Source: Nemertoderma westbladi (Eukaryota; Xenacoelomorpha; Nemertodermatida; Nemertodermatidae). Taken from it: a stretch of DNA of 64,000 nt. Of this stretch, positions 11,101-21,873 are shown in pieces. Numbering within the stretch: the stretch's first letter is position 1; each line of letters starts with the position of its first letter. The stretch lies in the NCBI GenBank assembly GCA_032718475.1, contig JAUCBJ010007209.1, positions 1 through 64,000 on the forward strand, given 5' to 3'. The notes under the pieces were generated by a model. That model did not search any database. It saw nothing but the letters and a program-made list of their open reading frames with translations, and had not been told where the DNA came from. The position numbers were made by a program, and so were the translations under genes.

Positions 11101-11657
11101 TTTTGAGGCTAGTAAGAGTCCTTTTCTCTTTGGGGCGAGCCACTTAACTAGGAGGGCTATAACTCCTGGGTGAGGGGTGCAATACAATTGCATCGGAAGG
11201 TTTCGGATTACGGTCAGTGTATCCACCGGTCGAAGTACCCGTTTGATCGATGTCAACCTCAGTGGAACGAGGTCGAACAACCTTTAGAGCGCATTTCAGG
11301 ACAGCAGCTCTTACTGGTCCCTGACCATTTGGATCGTTTGCACGATAGCGGTAGGTTGACCGTGAGTAGTGAGAAATTTCCTCTGTTTGATGGTTCTTTC
11401 CAACTCGCGTTCTCTGGCTTTATATTCATATGGTCGTCTATGAACTTCTTGTAGCTCTGGATGCGAGTTTATGAACAAGTCACCGTGGGATTTATCAATG
11501 GTAGAAACTTTAAACTGTGTGTAGGATCTTCCGGTTTCACCATATAATATTGAGTTAAATTGACATAATAGGGGTGATCTTTAATTCCATAAAATGAGTT
11601 TGGTAAAGGTCTAGCGCGTAGGTTGACCTCGTGTACCATACAACGGACAAGATCCGC
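11100..11657 (-). pseudogene. Decayed continuation of unknown coding block
   Basis: Left of the stop at 11658 the minus strand keeps reading as protein-like sequence in the same frame (NSFYGIKDHPYYVNLTQYYM), then shifts frame near 11520 (FINSHPELQEVHRRPYEYKA) and ends at another stop near 11320. This indicates a longer protein broken by one nonsense codon and at least one frameshift. The family is not recognised. Confidence 0.5.
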
Positions 11658-12443
11658 TCAATTGTCCGGAGGTTCAACGAGTATACCGTCGACACGAGCG
11701 GCCTCGATTGGTGGACGTTGTAACATAGGAGCGTCAGCGATAAGATCTCTAGATCTTAAGTTGATATCAACCGGTTGGGGTTGTACCGTGGCGAAGAGTT
11801 TGTCTCCGAAATGGGGAACCATCGAAGGATGAATGATGGTTTTGGAATAGAGATCAGTCATAAGGATTTGAGCTTCTGGTTGGGCTAAAGCTGCTTCTTC
11901 TCTCTCATCCATTTCGATGTGCTTCTCCTCGAGCTGATTTTCCTCCACTTGTCGTTGGAAGCATTTGTCCAAAAACTCTTGTAGAGAGTAGGTTCGTCCA
12001 AGTTCGATATCCTCTTCGAGATTCTGGATTTCCCGATCGAACTGAGGTAAAGCTAATTCTTTTACCGCTTGGACTTGTTGTTGCAATTTACATTTGTCTA
12101 AACAATCGTAGGTTCCTTTTCCGATCTTTTGTCGAATAGCGTCCAATGCGTTTCGTAAAACGCTCTCCTCCACCTCGGTGACAGGTTGTATCGGGGTTAA
12201 ACCAGGACGATTATATGGGTTGAACGGCAATATTAGATGTCCGTGTCCTAATCCGGCTAGGTAGGATGGGCGAATATCTAGGGAGCCCACAACCGGAGTG
12301 CCACCGACTAATTGTTCGGGTGACACTAGATCTTTGAACAATGAATACAGTTCAGGAGGATCCGTCATACTACTAGGATCAAGAGTCTGAGGTCTCACCA
12401 GGGAATGAGGAGGTCTGACCGAGTATTCCGGAACTCTGATCAT
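11658..12443 (-). CDS. Unknown protein B of decayed coding block
   Basis: A 261-codon minus-strand frame, hydrophilic, with a charged and probably helical middle (residues about 110-180, rich in Glu, Gln and Arg) and a conserved-looking patch IIHPSMVPHFGDKLF near residue 210. No signal peptide or membrane segment. It starts 15 bp after the end of the neighbouring frame (12459-13160) on the same strand, so the two look like parts of one transcription unit. Base composition is richer in G+C than the flanks and like that of the BEL element 2 kb away. It could be the remnant of a virus-like or large transposon-like insertion; that is a guess. Confidence 0.5.
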   Translation of the reverse strand: MIRVPEYSVRPPHSLVRPQTLDPSSMTDPPELYSLFKDLVSPEQLVGGTPVVGSLDIRPSYLAGLGHGHLILPFNPYNRPGLTPIQPVTEVEESVLRNALDAIRQKIGKGTYDCLDKCKLQQQVQAVKELALPQFDREIQNLEEDIELGRTYSLQEFLDKCFQRQVEENQLEEKHIEMDEREEAALAQPEAQILMTDLYSKTIIHPSMVPHFGDKLFATVQPQPVDINLRSRDLIADAPMLQRPPIEAARVDGILVEPPDN

Positions 12444-12458
12444 AGGTTTGTTTAAGGA

Positions 12459-13160
12459 TCATTTGAGTCGAGCGAGAGTGGGTGATACGTCGAACAAGTT
12501 TCGCTCGAAACTCCCGTAAGTATAGCGAGTAAAACTGTGTTTAGCGCAACGTCTCCGCGGATGTTTATGTCTTTCCGTTTGTTGGTTGGGTCTAGGGCAT
12601 TCATTGCAATAATACCAAAGACGCACGTCTTGTAGGGGAAACGCGGGTGATCTTTCTCCAGTTTTACAATATTCCTCCATCTGTTCGAAGCTATCTGGTA
12701 CAACAGGTAGCGGTCGATCGGAGGTAAGATACATCATAGTGAAATAGAGTCGTTTGAGTTCTATCATAGGGTTATGATGTATACCTTGAGGATATCGAGT
12801 TTCTAGATTTTGCTGGCTGGCTACATTGAGATATGTTTCTCTCAAGAATTCCAAATATTCGTTGAAGTCACTGCGTTTATCCGGTTCTTCAACATCTTCT
12901 CTTTCTAGTCGGTTTCGAATAGAATTTTCGTGTTCGATTCTCAGTTTATCATTCCGACTCCGCTGGGTGTGATATTTAAATAGGATCATTTCCCTTTCGG
13001 TGTCTACATCGTCCGTGTCGTGTAAATCGATAGGATGACCAGTAGTTAAGAAGTCCATATACGTACCATTACGATGCGTATAGCGAGCGGTGAATTTTCT
13101 ATAGTCCAATTCATGCGTGAGCTGTTCCTTTTGACATTCGCGGTTCGATATAACGGCCAT
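12459..13160 (-). CDS. Unknown protein A of decayed coding block
   Basis: A 233-codon minus-strand frame starting at ATG 13160, preceded by a GGAGGAGG stretch. Charged and without membrane segments. Near residues 182-207 it has a Cys/His cluster (CNECP, then HKH and CAKH) that could bind zinc. A third small frame (13111-13275) overlaps its start. I do not recognise the family; no reverse transcriptase, integrase, capsid or polymerase motif is visible. Confidence 0.5.
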   Translation of the reverse strand: MAVISNRECQKEQLTHELDYRKFTARYTHRNGTYMDFLTTGHPIDLHDTDDVDTEREMILFKYHTQRSRNDKLRIEHENSIRNRLEREDVEEPDKRSDFNEYLEFLRETYLNVASQQNLETRYPQGIHHNPMIELKRLYFTMMYLTSDRPLPVVPDSFEQMEEYCKTGERSPAFPLQDVRLWYYCNECPRPNQQTERHKHPRRRCAKHSFTRYTYGSFERNLFDVSPTLARLK

Positions 13161-13275
13161 CCTCCTCCGTAGTATGTTGACTAGCGTCGCCGCTTATTAA
13201 ACTATCAACAAACGCTTGCAATGGTAGGGTATATTGCTCCCTGATACCAAGATCATCTTCTATCAACTCAGTCAT
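13111..13275 (-). CDS. Small overlapping frame upstream of protein A
   Basis: A 54-codon frame from ATG 13275 (MTELIEDDLGIREQYTLPLQ) that overlaps the first 50 bases of the next frame in another phase. It may be the true N-terminus of that protein, cut off by a frameshift, or a small separate protein. Confidence 0.35.
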   Translation of the reverse strand: MTELIEDDLGIREQYTLPLQAFVDSLISGDASQHTTEEDGRYIEPRMSKGTAHA

Positions 13276-15040
13276 AGCTGCTATATGAGTTTTTCGATAT
13301 TATAATTAATAATATTTAGGCTAGCGGTCGTCGCTGCCTCCCCCTCAGTGCCCCCGGACAGCGCAAGATCCTCAGCGCTGATGTACTGTCGTCGCTGTGC
13401 TTCTCACCAACGTAGCAGCTACACAACGACAACAATAACCAGCGCGAGTCACTCTACTGTCCGTCCCAAGGGCTTAGATTTACTGGAGGTTCTTGCTACA
13501 GAGGCAGGGAACTTTCACAACTGCGACTCGCTACTGTAAACACACTTTAGTAGTAACATTCACCTATAAATACACAAATTCCACACTCCTGTCACAAATT
13601 GTACACATTCGGGCCATTTGTCCGTTAGTCAAGGGCCTTCCAGAATGCCACGTTATTATTATGTATCCCTGGATACTAGCAGGGTGCTATTTATTCCGCA
13701 TGCTATTCAATGGGGCAAGCTTTCTATTGTTATTTTAACTCGCTTCTAATTCTAGCGTGGTTGTTGCTATGGTGACATTATGGAAAGCTAGCGGTAGAAT
13801 TAGGGTAATTCTCATGCATACAGATCTGGGATGCTATTTAATAGTAATTCTTTAATTGTCAATATTCCCCTTATACATGATTTTATGAATTTTATCGGCT
13901 ATTGACTGTACACTGGAGATTCTCTCACACTAATATACTTAATAAGGTGAATCTCCGCGCCCATGATCTATTAATTAATGGAATTTTGGGAATGTTATAA
14001 ATTGTATAAAATGACAATTTATCAAATTCATGAGAGGATATGAATTTAAAATTTATTCCCGTGAATTTTATTATTTGACATTAAATAGACACAATTTTAT
14101 TCCAGAACATGTCTGGGGACTAGGATCCTTAATTCTAGAAATTTTGTCTTTTTAAGAGTATCGGTAAGTGCTACGATATCTTAATCGACTAGAATTTTAG
14201 AGGATCTAATTTTTAACAGATTTTGATTTATAGACTCCCCAGAGTTAATTTATTAGCATTTACTCTATTGTAACATTTGTTTGACAGATTTTATAAATAT
14301 TTATTAAATATTTAATATTTAAGATGGGCACCGATTTATTCCAGAACATGTCTGGGGACGTTAACCACTGATTCTAGAATTTTGTCTTTCAAGTATATCG
14401 GTGGGTGCCGCGATATCTTAATCGACTAGAATTTCAGATGGTCAAAGGGTTTAACAGATTTATTTGAAGATTCATTAACAGATTTGTTTGATAACATTAT
14501 TAATATTAATAATGTTTGTTAATATTTTGAACTTCAACGCTACTGTTAAATGGACATCATTCTACTATATGTATTATTTAATATACGGTATGAGAGCAAT
14601 ATTGCAAGAAGCAATGTCAGTGAGAAGAGGCAAGTCGTTTCCACGGTCTACCCAGAGCTTGGTTTAGCCGAGAAACGAGGATCTGAACTTTGCATTCCTA
14701 ATACTCTACTTACCAATAATACTTGAGTATAGTAGGGGCAGTATTTTGTACTTTAATAAGTACGGATATTTCATCTTACTGTAGTCACGTATTTATAGTA
14801 TGATACGGACAGTAAGGAAAGAGAAAATGAATTAATTCTCGCCGTTAAACGAAATATATTATGCTAAGTAATTAAGTAATAAACACGAATATATATTGCA
14901 CTAATCTACTGAATAATTGCAAAATATTATTATACTAAATAAAATTAAAAAAACGATTATAATAATAAAATTACTTAATAATACATACATAAATATAAAA
15001 ATAATAAAAACATATAAAATAATGTAGAGTCCAGGCGCTG
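13276..15040. other. Non-coding between unknown block and BEL integrase
   Basis: No supported gene. The right half is AT-rich; the stretch 13320-13540 is more GC-rich and could be the leader of the coding block to its left. It includes a tandem duplication at 14097-14467. If the BEL element keeps a 3' untranslated region or LTR on this side it should lie here, but I could not identify one. Confidence 0.4.
14097..14467. repeat. Imperfect tandem duplication, period about 239 bp
   Basis: Two copies of about 135 bp, starting near 14097 and 14336. Both contain TTCCAGAACATGTCTGGGGA and, 80-90 bp later, GATATCTTAATCGACTAGAA. AGAACATGTCT is nearly palindromic. Confidence 0.75.
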
Positions 15041-16402
15041 TTACGTTGGGGAGTCCCTAGATGTTTGTTGGATTAGGGAGGTGGTCGTGGGAAGAGTATC
15101 TTGCCTTCCATAGTTTCCGGATAACTCTCGGTCTCTTTCCAGTAAACATAAACGACCAACTGGGCGATTAAGTTGTTGTGTTTCGAATACAATTCCAGGT
15201 TTCTTAAAGTTACGTCGCATGACGACGAGTTCTACCGATCGCACTAAACCATCATCGGATATATGAGTCTCAATGATACGACCTGTCTGCCACCACTTAC
15301 GTGGAAGATCTGATTCCACGATAAGGACCATGTCTCCGGCGCTGACGTTTTCTTGCTGCGCAAACCACTTTATTCGAAGTTGTAGCGTAGGAAGATAATG
15401 TTTTTCGAAATGGTCAGCGAAACGACGGGATAATAACTGCATAAGTTTCCAAGTTTGTCGGCAGTATTCGTCTCCGTCCGTGATTTCCGATTGCGGGAGC
15501 ATGGCTACAGGTTTCTTTAGTAGGAAATGCGCGGGTGTCAGCGCTTCTAGGGAGTCGGGACTCGATGAGACTGGCATAAGCGGTCTCTCGTTAAGATAGG
15601 CGGCGATTTCTTCCATTAACGTCCGCAAAAGTTCGTCGGTGAGATACGCACGGCACGGCACTATAAAGTGAAATGCGGTCTTCACGCTCCGTATTAATCT
15701 CTCCCAACTTCCTCCCCACCAAGGGGCGTCGGCGGCGTTGAAGGTCCAGCTAGATGCTGTTACCCTTAGCTGATCGTCCACCTGTCTTTGGTTCCAATCT
15801 TTCACGTAAGCTTTGATCTCATTATTGGCGCCAATGAAGTTCGTTCCTTTGTCGGATCTCATAGTGTTGCTAGTCCCAAAACGAGCGATCTGTCGGCGTA
15901 AACTCAGTATGAAGCCATTGGTAGATAGATCGTTCACCATATCTAGATGGATCGCTCTACAAGTCATACAGACAAAGATGACACAGCATCGCTTGACTAT
16001 AGTCCTAGCACGATATACTTCAATAGGGCCAAATAAATCCACACCAGTATTAGTAAAGAGTGGTTCATAGAAGCTTACTCGTTCCCTAGGTAATTCTGCC
16101 TCTCGCTGTGTTAAAGGCCTACTAAATGCTTTCCTACAGGGTATACAGTTCCTAAGAACTTGGTTCAGAGCTCTACAGGGCTTATGGAAATAATAGCGAG
16201 TTCGAATTTCGCTAAGAACTCGTTCTCTACCAGCATGGTAAAGTCTACTGTGAACATCTACAATCATCTTGATTTGTATTTCAAGATTTCTAATGAGTAT
16301 GGGAAACTTAGTGTCAAAGGACAATGGAGCATTAGTTAATCTCCCTCCGACACGTATTAACCCATCTATCATTGTGCTAGAGAAACGATCCCTTAAGCGC
16401 AT
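15041..16402 (-). CDS. BEL integrase
   Basis: A 453-codon frame with an HHCC zinc domain (H51, H56, C86, C89) and the DDE catalytic triad: D122 (NTGVDLFGP), D184 (SDKGTNF) and E234 (GGSWERL). A C-terminal region follows with EGDMVL-like SAGDMVLIVESDLPRKWW. It inserts element cDNA into the host genome. This is the most intact part of the element. The first codons partly reflect the frame change near 16420, so the starting Met is not the biological start of the pol product. Confidence 0.9.
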   Translation of the reverse strand: MRLRDRFSSTMIDGLIRVGGRLTNAPLSFDTKFPILIRNLEIQIKMIVDVHSRLYHAGRERVLSEIRTRYYFHKPCRALNQVLRNCIPCRKAFSRPLTQREAELPRERVSFYEPLFTNTGVDLFGPIEVYRARTIVKRCCVIFVCMTCRAIHLDMVNDLSTNGFILSLRRQIARFGTSNTMRSDKGTNFIGANNEIKAYVKDWNQRQVDDQLRVTASSWTFNAADAPWWGGSWERLIRSVKTAFHFIVPCRAYLTDELLRTLMEEIAAYLNERPLMPVSSSPDSLEALTPAHFLLKKPVAMLPQSEITDGDEYCRQTWKLMQLLSRRFADHFEKHYLPTLQLRIKWFAQQENVSAGDMVLIVESDLPRKWWQTGRIIETHISDDGLVRSVELVVMRRNFKKPGIVFETQQLNRPVGRLCLLERDRELSGNYGRQDTLPTTTSLIQQTSRDSPT

Positions 16403-16446
16403 CTCTGTGGATTTCTCAACAACAGGAAATACTTATCGGAATCTTC

Positions 16447-18150
16447 CTAGCATTGCAGGAGTCTCAGTATCTGCTTATTGGTATCCTCATGCTCTTGGTA
16501 ACTGATCTTCTCAGTCAGAAACCTGTCCAACACTTTATAAGTGGGAAGGTCTTTAATAACATGGACCTTTTCGGATATTATTGGAGCGATATCACTAGCG
16601 ATCTTCGTCCTGGAATAATAAGGATGGAAACATCTTTTAAGGTACACAACGGCCTTGCAAAGCCGATTCCAGGAGCTATAATGATTGATTGCTCTCTGTA
16701 GGAGAGGGGAGAGTCCTTGCGAGACATCTGGTGTTCCAGATTTCCAGTCTCTTTCCCTGATTTCTATAACAGATTTATTCGTAGTGGGTGAGTTTAGATC
16801 CACAGCGTCGTCCCCGGAGATGTGTAGTACAGACAGATCTATCACGGGTTTAAATAACTTTGATTTACTCGTCCGGGTTTTAGGTTTGACTTTCTCCGCT
16901 CCCTTGGCTTGTCTAATCTCCGCCGTGGTGAGATGAGGGGGCCATTCATCCTCTTCTTTACTTAGGAAGTCGGGTCCACCTAACCAGTCTGGAGTATCTA
17001 TCAGTTCTTGAGGGGTTGCTCCTCTAGAGGCGATGTCGGCTGGATTGATCGTCCCAGGGCAATGTCTCCATTGATCTACATTAGAGCGACTAAGTATAAT
17101 GGCTACTCTGTTGGTAACAAAGACGCTGAACTGACAGACTTCATTTGTTATATACTCCAGAACGAGTAAAGCATCAGTCCAATAGACAGTTTTCTCTAGT
17201 GGATAGTCGATCTGTTCTGTTACATTCCGGCCGATGGCTGTAGTGTAAAGAGCCGCCTTTAACTCCGCTCTAGGAACTCGTAGTTTGTTGTTTATTAGGG
17301 CCTTAGAGGTGACCAAGGCAACTTTAATTCCATCCGGAGTTTCAACCCTCAGGTAGGCTACTATACCTATTCCCATATCGCTGGCGTCTCCAAGCACATG
17401 GAGTTGATAGGAATACATGGGGAGAACGTGACCAAAATATGAACGGGAAATCTTAAAGTTCTCGATGGATGGTAGAGAATCTTCCAATTTCATCCATTTC
17501 TTTAGTAGTTCTCCTTTAAGTGGATCATCCCACGAGTGGTTTTTGAGCCACATTTGTTGCACTAAGCTCCGAGCAACTAATATAACTGGGCTAATGAATC
17601 CCAATGGATCGAAATAAGTGCTCAGGATACTTAGACAAATCCGTTTAGTTCTAACTGGATTATCTCGCTGTTTTAACTGAAAAAACAAGATATCTCTCTC
17701 CGTGTCCCATTTTAATCCAAGCGTCTTGGTTTCCGGAAGATCGTCCTTGATGAGGTCCAGATCTTTAACACATCGGTCTTCTACCGGGATCGATTCCAGA
17801 AACTCATGGGAGTTACTAGTGAATTTGGTTAGCCGAAATCCACCGCGTTGCAAGCACTCTACCGTTCCCTTGGCAACATCAATGGCTTCTTCCACCGATG
17901 GGAGGGACTTTAAATTGTCGTCCATGTATATATCCTGTTTGGTGTTGTCGATAACTGCTTTAGAGAAGGCATCTCGGTTGTCATCGGCAGTGGTACGCAC
18001 TACCGAACAAGCGTTTGAGGGGCTCGAGATGATCCCGAAAGCCTGGATGGTCATCCAGTACTCCACCGGTTTTCGGTTGAGGTCTCCTTCAGGCCACAGA
18101 AATCGTAGGCTGTCTCGATCCCTATCCAGCGCCTTGACTTGTAAGAACAT
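16447..18150 (-). pseudogene. BEL reverse transcriptase and RNase H
   Basis: A 567-codon frame with the RT catalytic YMDD at residues 75-78, the thumb region, and an RNase H-like domain including VYWTDALLVLEY. The fingers and motif A lie just upstream in the same frame, separated by one TAA near 18195. It ends at a TAG followed by a frameshift before the integrase frame. Confidence 0.9.
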
Positions 18151-18310
18151 GCCTTCGATGTCCGAAGTGAATGCGATAGAATATTACCGCAGTCTTAATA
18201 ATATTCCCAACAAAGATTGGAGTAAGTTGGGTCCCGGCAACAGTTCTGAATTCAGGGATTGACCCATGTAAAGGGCGGAGCCGTCAAACACTACCCGGAC
18301 TTCGTTGGGT

Positions 18311-19465
18311 TTACCGGGTTTGGGAACGTAATGATGTGTTAAATAATACGTTCTCTCCGTTATGGGTGTTTCTTCCGGAACTCGCTCCGCGTATCCCTCT
18401 CATAAATTTCTTCAGTTGGATTTTATACATTTCCCTGGCTTGAACGTTAGCGGTCAGACGCCGATGTAGTTGTGTGATTCTCTTTTCTACTAAAGGTCGG
18501 TGATTTACGAAGCTGGGTTCTCGCCGTTGAAACGGAAGACCAATCTCATAGCGACCTTCGTCCTTCAGATAACGTGTAGTCGTTTCCTGAATCTGCTTGG
18601 CTCTCTCTTCCTCGACAGACAAGGCTTTGTCGCAGGAATTAGGCTCTACGGCTTCTTGAGTAAAGAATCGTATGGCGTGTTCATCGCGGATTTTGTTATT
18701 GTATCGATCTATCACTTTGTTTAATTCATCGTTGTAGGTAAATTGTCCGCCATGTTGATTGATAAGATGGCATAGGTTGACTTGGTTTAACCAAGTTTGG
18801 TTCTCAGTGAGGAGATCGATGGTATTTTCCTCATCATATAAGTGGTTGATGTCGTCGTTGTCTGAGGAGTATGGAGTTTCCTCAGTTGGGGTTTCTTCCT
18901 CACTGATTTCTTCTTCCCATTCACTCACCTGATGTATTCTTTCATTATGGAGTCTTTCCATTAAGGTCCTACGGGAAGGTCCAGTGAAGTACCAACCTAC
19001 TCTCGTTCTTCCTGCATACGTCTGCAATGGTTGCGGTCGAGCAGGCCGTTTTTCTAATGTCTCAAGAGCTTCGTGCGCATTTTGGCCGAGTAAGATCTGC
19101 ACCCCTGGATAATCTGTGTTGAATCTAGGTATATTATGTTGCTGGGTAAAATGGTCTTCATCCCAGTTGTAAGGCTCCACTTGGCTAGTAGCAAAGTTCT
19201 TTATCGCCACCATTTTGACCGACCTTACACTATTCTCTCCTAGTTCATCCTGGGGAGTGGACAATGCACCCACGTAGTAATCTGTGGCTACTGTGGATTT
19301 CCAAACCTGCATAATTCCGGAAAGGTTCAACTTAGTTCGGAACTTGGGTTGTCCAGCAAAGATGTCTTCGGCTAGTTCTTTGTCAATAAAGGTGCCTGTA
19401 CTGCCGGAGTCAAGGAGGGCGTTTACTATCAAGCTCTTCCCTATCCCATGGACCCTCAGTTGCAC
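18311..19465 (-). pseudogene. BEL aspartic protease and linker to RT
   Basis: The protease active-site signature LLDSGSTGTF lies at residues 17-26 of this frame (catalytic Asp19). It is followed by a long acidic linker (SEWEEEISEEETPTEE) and the start of the RT fingers. The frame is lost about 35 codons before its end, where the correct RT reading continues in another phase. Confidence 0.85.
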
Positions 19466-19579
19466 TACAGGGAATTCTCGGATTCCGACAGATGAAGTTG
19501 GCGCTTTCCAAGATGGCTGTCAATCCGGAATAGTCAGTCGGGGATCTTCACAGTCTGTTTCAGTCTCGTACGTAAGTGC

Positions 19580-19936
19580 TCAATACACAGCGGTGTTGAT
19601 CATATAACAGGATTCATTTTCGTTGGAGAATTCGTCCGTGTAGAATCCTTCCATCTCCGAACTGTGGTCAGTGTCGTTCACATCACTAAATTGGACATGT
19701 AGTTCGGGCTCACTTACCTGATTCGTGCGGGTTCTGTCAAATTCGGTGTGCAGCAAGATATGATGTTTCGCGCCGCACTTAGCACACTTCGTGTCTGAGT
19801 AACAGGTCCGTCTTTGATGTCCTCGTCTGAGGCAATTATAACACAACCGCTTATCCCACATGACATCACGTCTCTCCTTCAGGGATTTCTTCAAGAATTC
19901 ATCATACCCACTCAAGCGATGTGGCCCGTCACACAA
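19580..19936 (-). pseudogene. BEL gag zinc-knuckle region
   Basis: Shows CDGPH, then the CCHC knuckle CYNCLRRGHQRRTC, then CAKCGAKHHILLH: the order usual in BEL/Pao elements for binding element RNA. It ends at an in-frame TGA (19580) before the protease, and a second in-frame stop lies about 55 bases further on. Confidence 0.85.
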
Positions 19937-20180
19937 TACACATGTTACTTACTTTAACTTGTGTTGTGTTGTGCACACTTGTTCTTTCTTTGGGCTTTCT
20001 TCCATGAATTCTCTTAGGAGACATAGGAGGAGTTGTTACCTGTTCTCTCCTGTCACTGGTTCGAGACTTAGATTTACTTACATCTTTCCTCGTTTCATTG
20101 ACATAATAAGATCTTTCGGTGTCCTTACCACTGTTCTCATCGTAGGAGGTTTGGCTTTCGCCATCATCCGTATAACACAC
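19929..20180 (-). pseudogene. BEL gag, Ser/Lys-rich linker before the zinc knuckles
   Basis: A hydrophilic linker frame of 83 codons rich in Ser, Lys, Arg and Thr (for example TRKDVSKSKSRTSDRREQ). It ends out of phase with the knuckle frame by a frameshift near 19935. No domain of its own. Confidence 0.55.
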
Positions 20181-20258
20181 TGGTGTTACCTTTCTCCTAG
20201 TAACGGGTTTTTCACTTACCTTACTTTCCGGTGTCTTCTCTCTGGACTGCTTTAGGAG

Positions 20259-20651
20259 CTATAATCTTACCTCTCCATTTAAGAATGACATGAGATCAGC
20301 CATGGTAGGGTCTCTTTGTTGCTGGTCCATCATATAGAGAACCTTTTTGTCCCAGCGAGTACCTACTCCACCCTTTGGCAAAGTAGATGCTACGGCTCCA
20401 ACAACCATAGAACTCTGGTATTCCTGAGACTTACCTAACCAATCTAACTGTCTACAGATCTCCTGAATCTCATCGGAAAACTCTATAATCCCGCTGCTAA
20501 GAAACTTTCGGGGCGCTACTAATTTCGCATATAAATACCTAGCTATGTTAGTCCTATTACCATACCTGATGTTTAGTGTATCCCAAACTTGTCTTAATCC
20601 GTCTGGATGTCCAATAAACTTTAACGCCATTAACTTGGGAGGTCCTTCCAA
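20259..20651 (-). pseudogene. BEL gag, DUF1759-like capsid region
   Basis: Same-frame continuation after the TGA. It has the family pattern of a short helix (LEGPPKLMALKF), an interval, then LRQVWDTLNIRYGN and a downstream helical block. It is truncated by a stop at 20259; a charged linker follows in other frames toward the zinc knuckles. Confidence 0.8.
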
Positions 20652-20666
20652 GCACTCGATGAGGAA

Positions 20667-21332
20667 TCAAAGTTTCTCTCCGTTAGATAGTACAGAGTTC
20701 TGTATGTTATCTTTATAATATTCATTAAAAGGTAACCATTTCATCTCATCTCCATTGAACTTGACGACCTCTCCCACCTTTACCGCCTGACGGGCTTCGG
20801 TTCTAGCCATTTGATGTGTAAAACTTTCTTGAGCCATAGTATTATTTAATATCGAGTTATCGGTATATAAATTTCTCGGATTATGATCAGATCTGTATGG
20901 GATATCATTATCAACGGGTTTATAATTACCCTTAATAGGGTTTACTATAGGAGTTTCTACTTCACTAGCAGTATAGATGCGTGTAGGCTCCAAACCTTGC
21001 GCATGAAATACTTCAGACCTAACGGGTTGACACATTGTTACAGGGGGTGGTGGTATACCCATTTGTATATTTACTAATTTATCGCGCTCTAAAGCGATGC
21101 TTCGTTGTACTTCTTGCAACTCTAACCTACTCTCTCTTACTGTTCCCTTTAACAGCTGAACAGTCCCTTCCAACTCTCGGACCTGCTGGGAAGACTGTTT
21201 CTTATTGTCCTCCAGCTGTCCGAGCAGCTGATTCATCCCCCGTCGTCCCTCGTCCACCCACTCAACCGCTGAGGCGGGAGCCCTCCAACATGGTAGCCGG
21301 GTGGCGCGTAGGGACGACGGGAGACAACTCAT
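20667..21332 (-). pseudogene. BEL gag, coiled coil and start of DUF1759-like domain
   Basis: Contains a probable coiled coil (LLGQLEDNKKQSSQQVRELE and onward) and then FNGDEMKWLPFNEYYKDNI, the opening of the DUF1759-like capsid region of BEL/Pao gag. It stops at a TGA (20667-20669) where the following bases continue the domain in the same frame, so this is a nonsense mutation. Confidence 0.75.
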
Positions 21333-21873
21333 TTATGTCTTGCTCGGCGTCCAGGACTGGATGTGATTCCGGGGCTTGTCTACTGGGCACAGGTAGTTTA
21401 GTACTGTGCAAAGGGAATTTAGAGTTGGGTTCTGGAAGTACAGGGGTCTCTATCAATGGAGTGGCTTTACTAACAGGCCTAATTATTTCGGGCTCATCTA
21501 CTATAGTAGGGAGTCTTTCTACTCTAATATTTTGATCTGTAGGTACTTGATTACTTATGTCTACATTAGCTAGTTGCCTTCTCACCGCAGGAGATAAATT
21601 AGGTAACTTCTGACGGTGTGGCACTCTTCTACGTCCGCTTGAACGAGATTTATTACCTCTACCCTCAGGCTCTGTTGTATCACCCTCATCGGAGGAGGTA
21701 AATCCCTGTCTTTTGGGAGTAGATCGACTCAGTAGTTGCATCTGAGTAGCTGCTCTCTGTTTATTTAAGTAATCTTGCTTCGCCTGAAGATTCTCCAATT
21801 CTAGTTGGGTTGTCGCTTCAGATGCCTTCCGTTCTGCTTCTGCCACTGCCGCCTTTCTTTCAGCCTCTGCCAC
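21262..21873 (-). pseudogene. BEL gag, AEAERK-repeat and linker part
   Basis: Continues gag in a second frame. It opens with repeated AEAERKA units (a 24-base DNA repeat predicted to form a charged helix), then a Ser/Pro/Arg-rich linker. It overlaps the preceding frame by about 70 bases and the following one (20667-21332) by about 70, so there is a frame change at each edge. Confidence 0.65.

Noticed and set aside
11170-11454. Plus-strand frame of 94 codons
   Set aside because: It is antisense to the decayed minus-strand coding block and not conserved in character.
13320-13540. Plus-strand short coding frame
   Set aside because: Short, no family signal, and antisense to the likely leader of the unknown coding block.
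17702-18262. Plus-strand frame of 186 codons
   Set aside because: Antisense shadow of the BEL reverse transcriptase, which is clearly coding on the minus strand.
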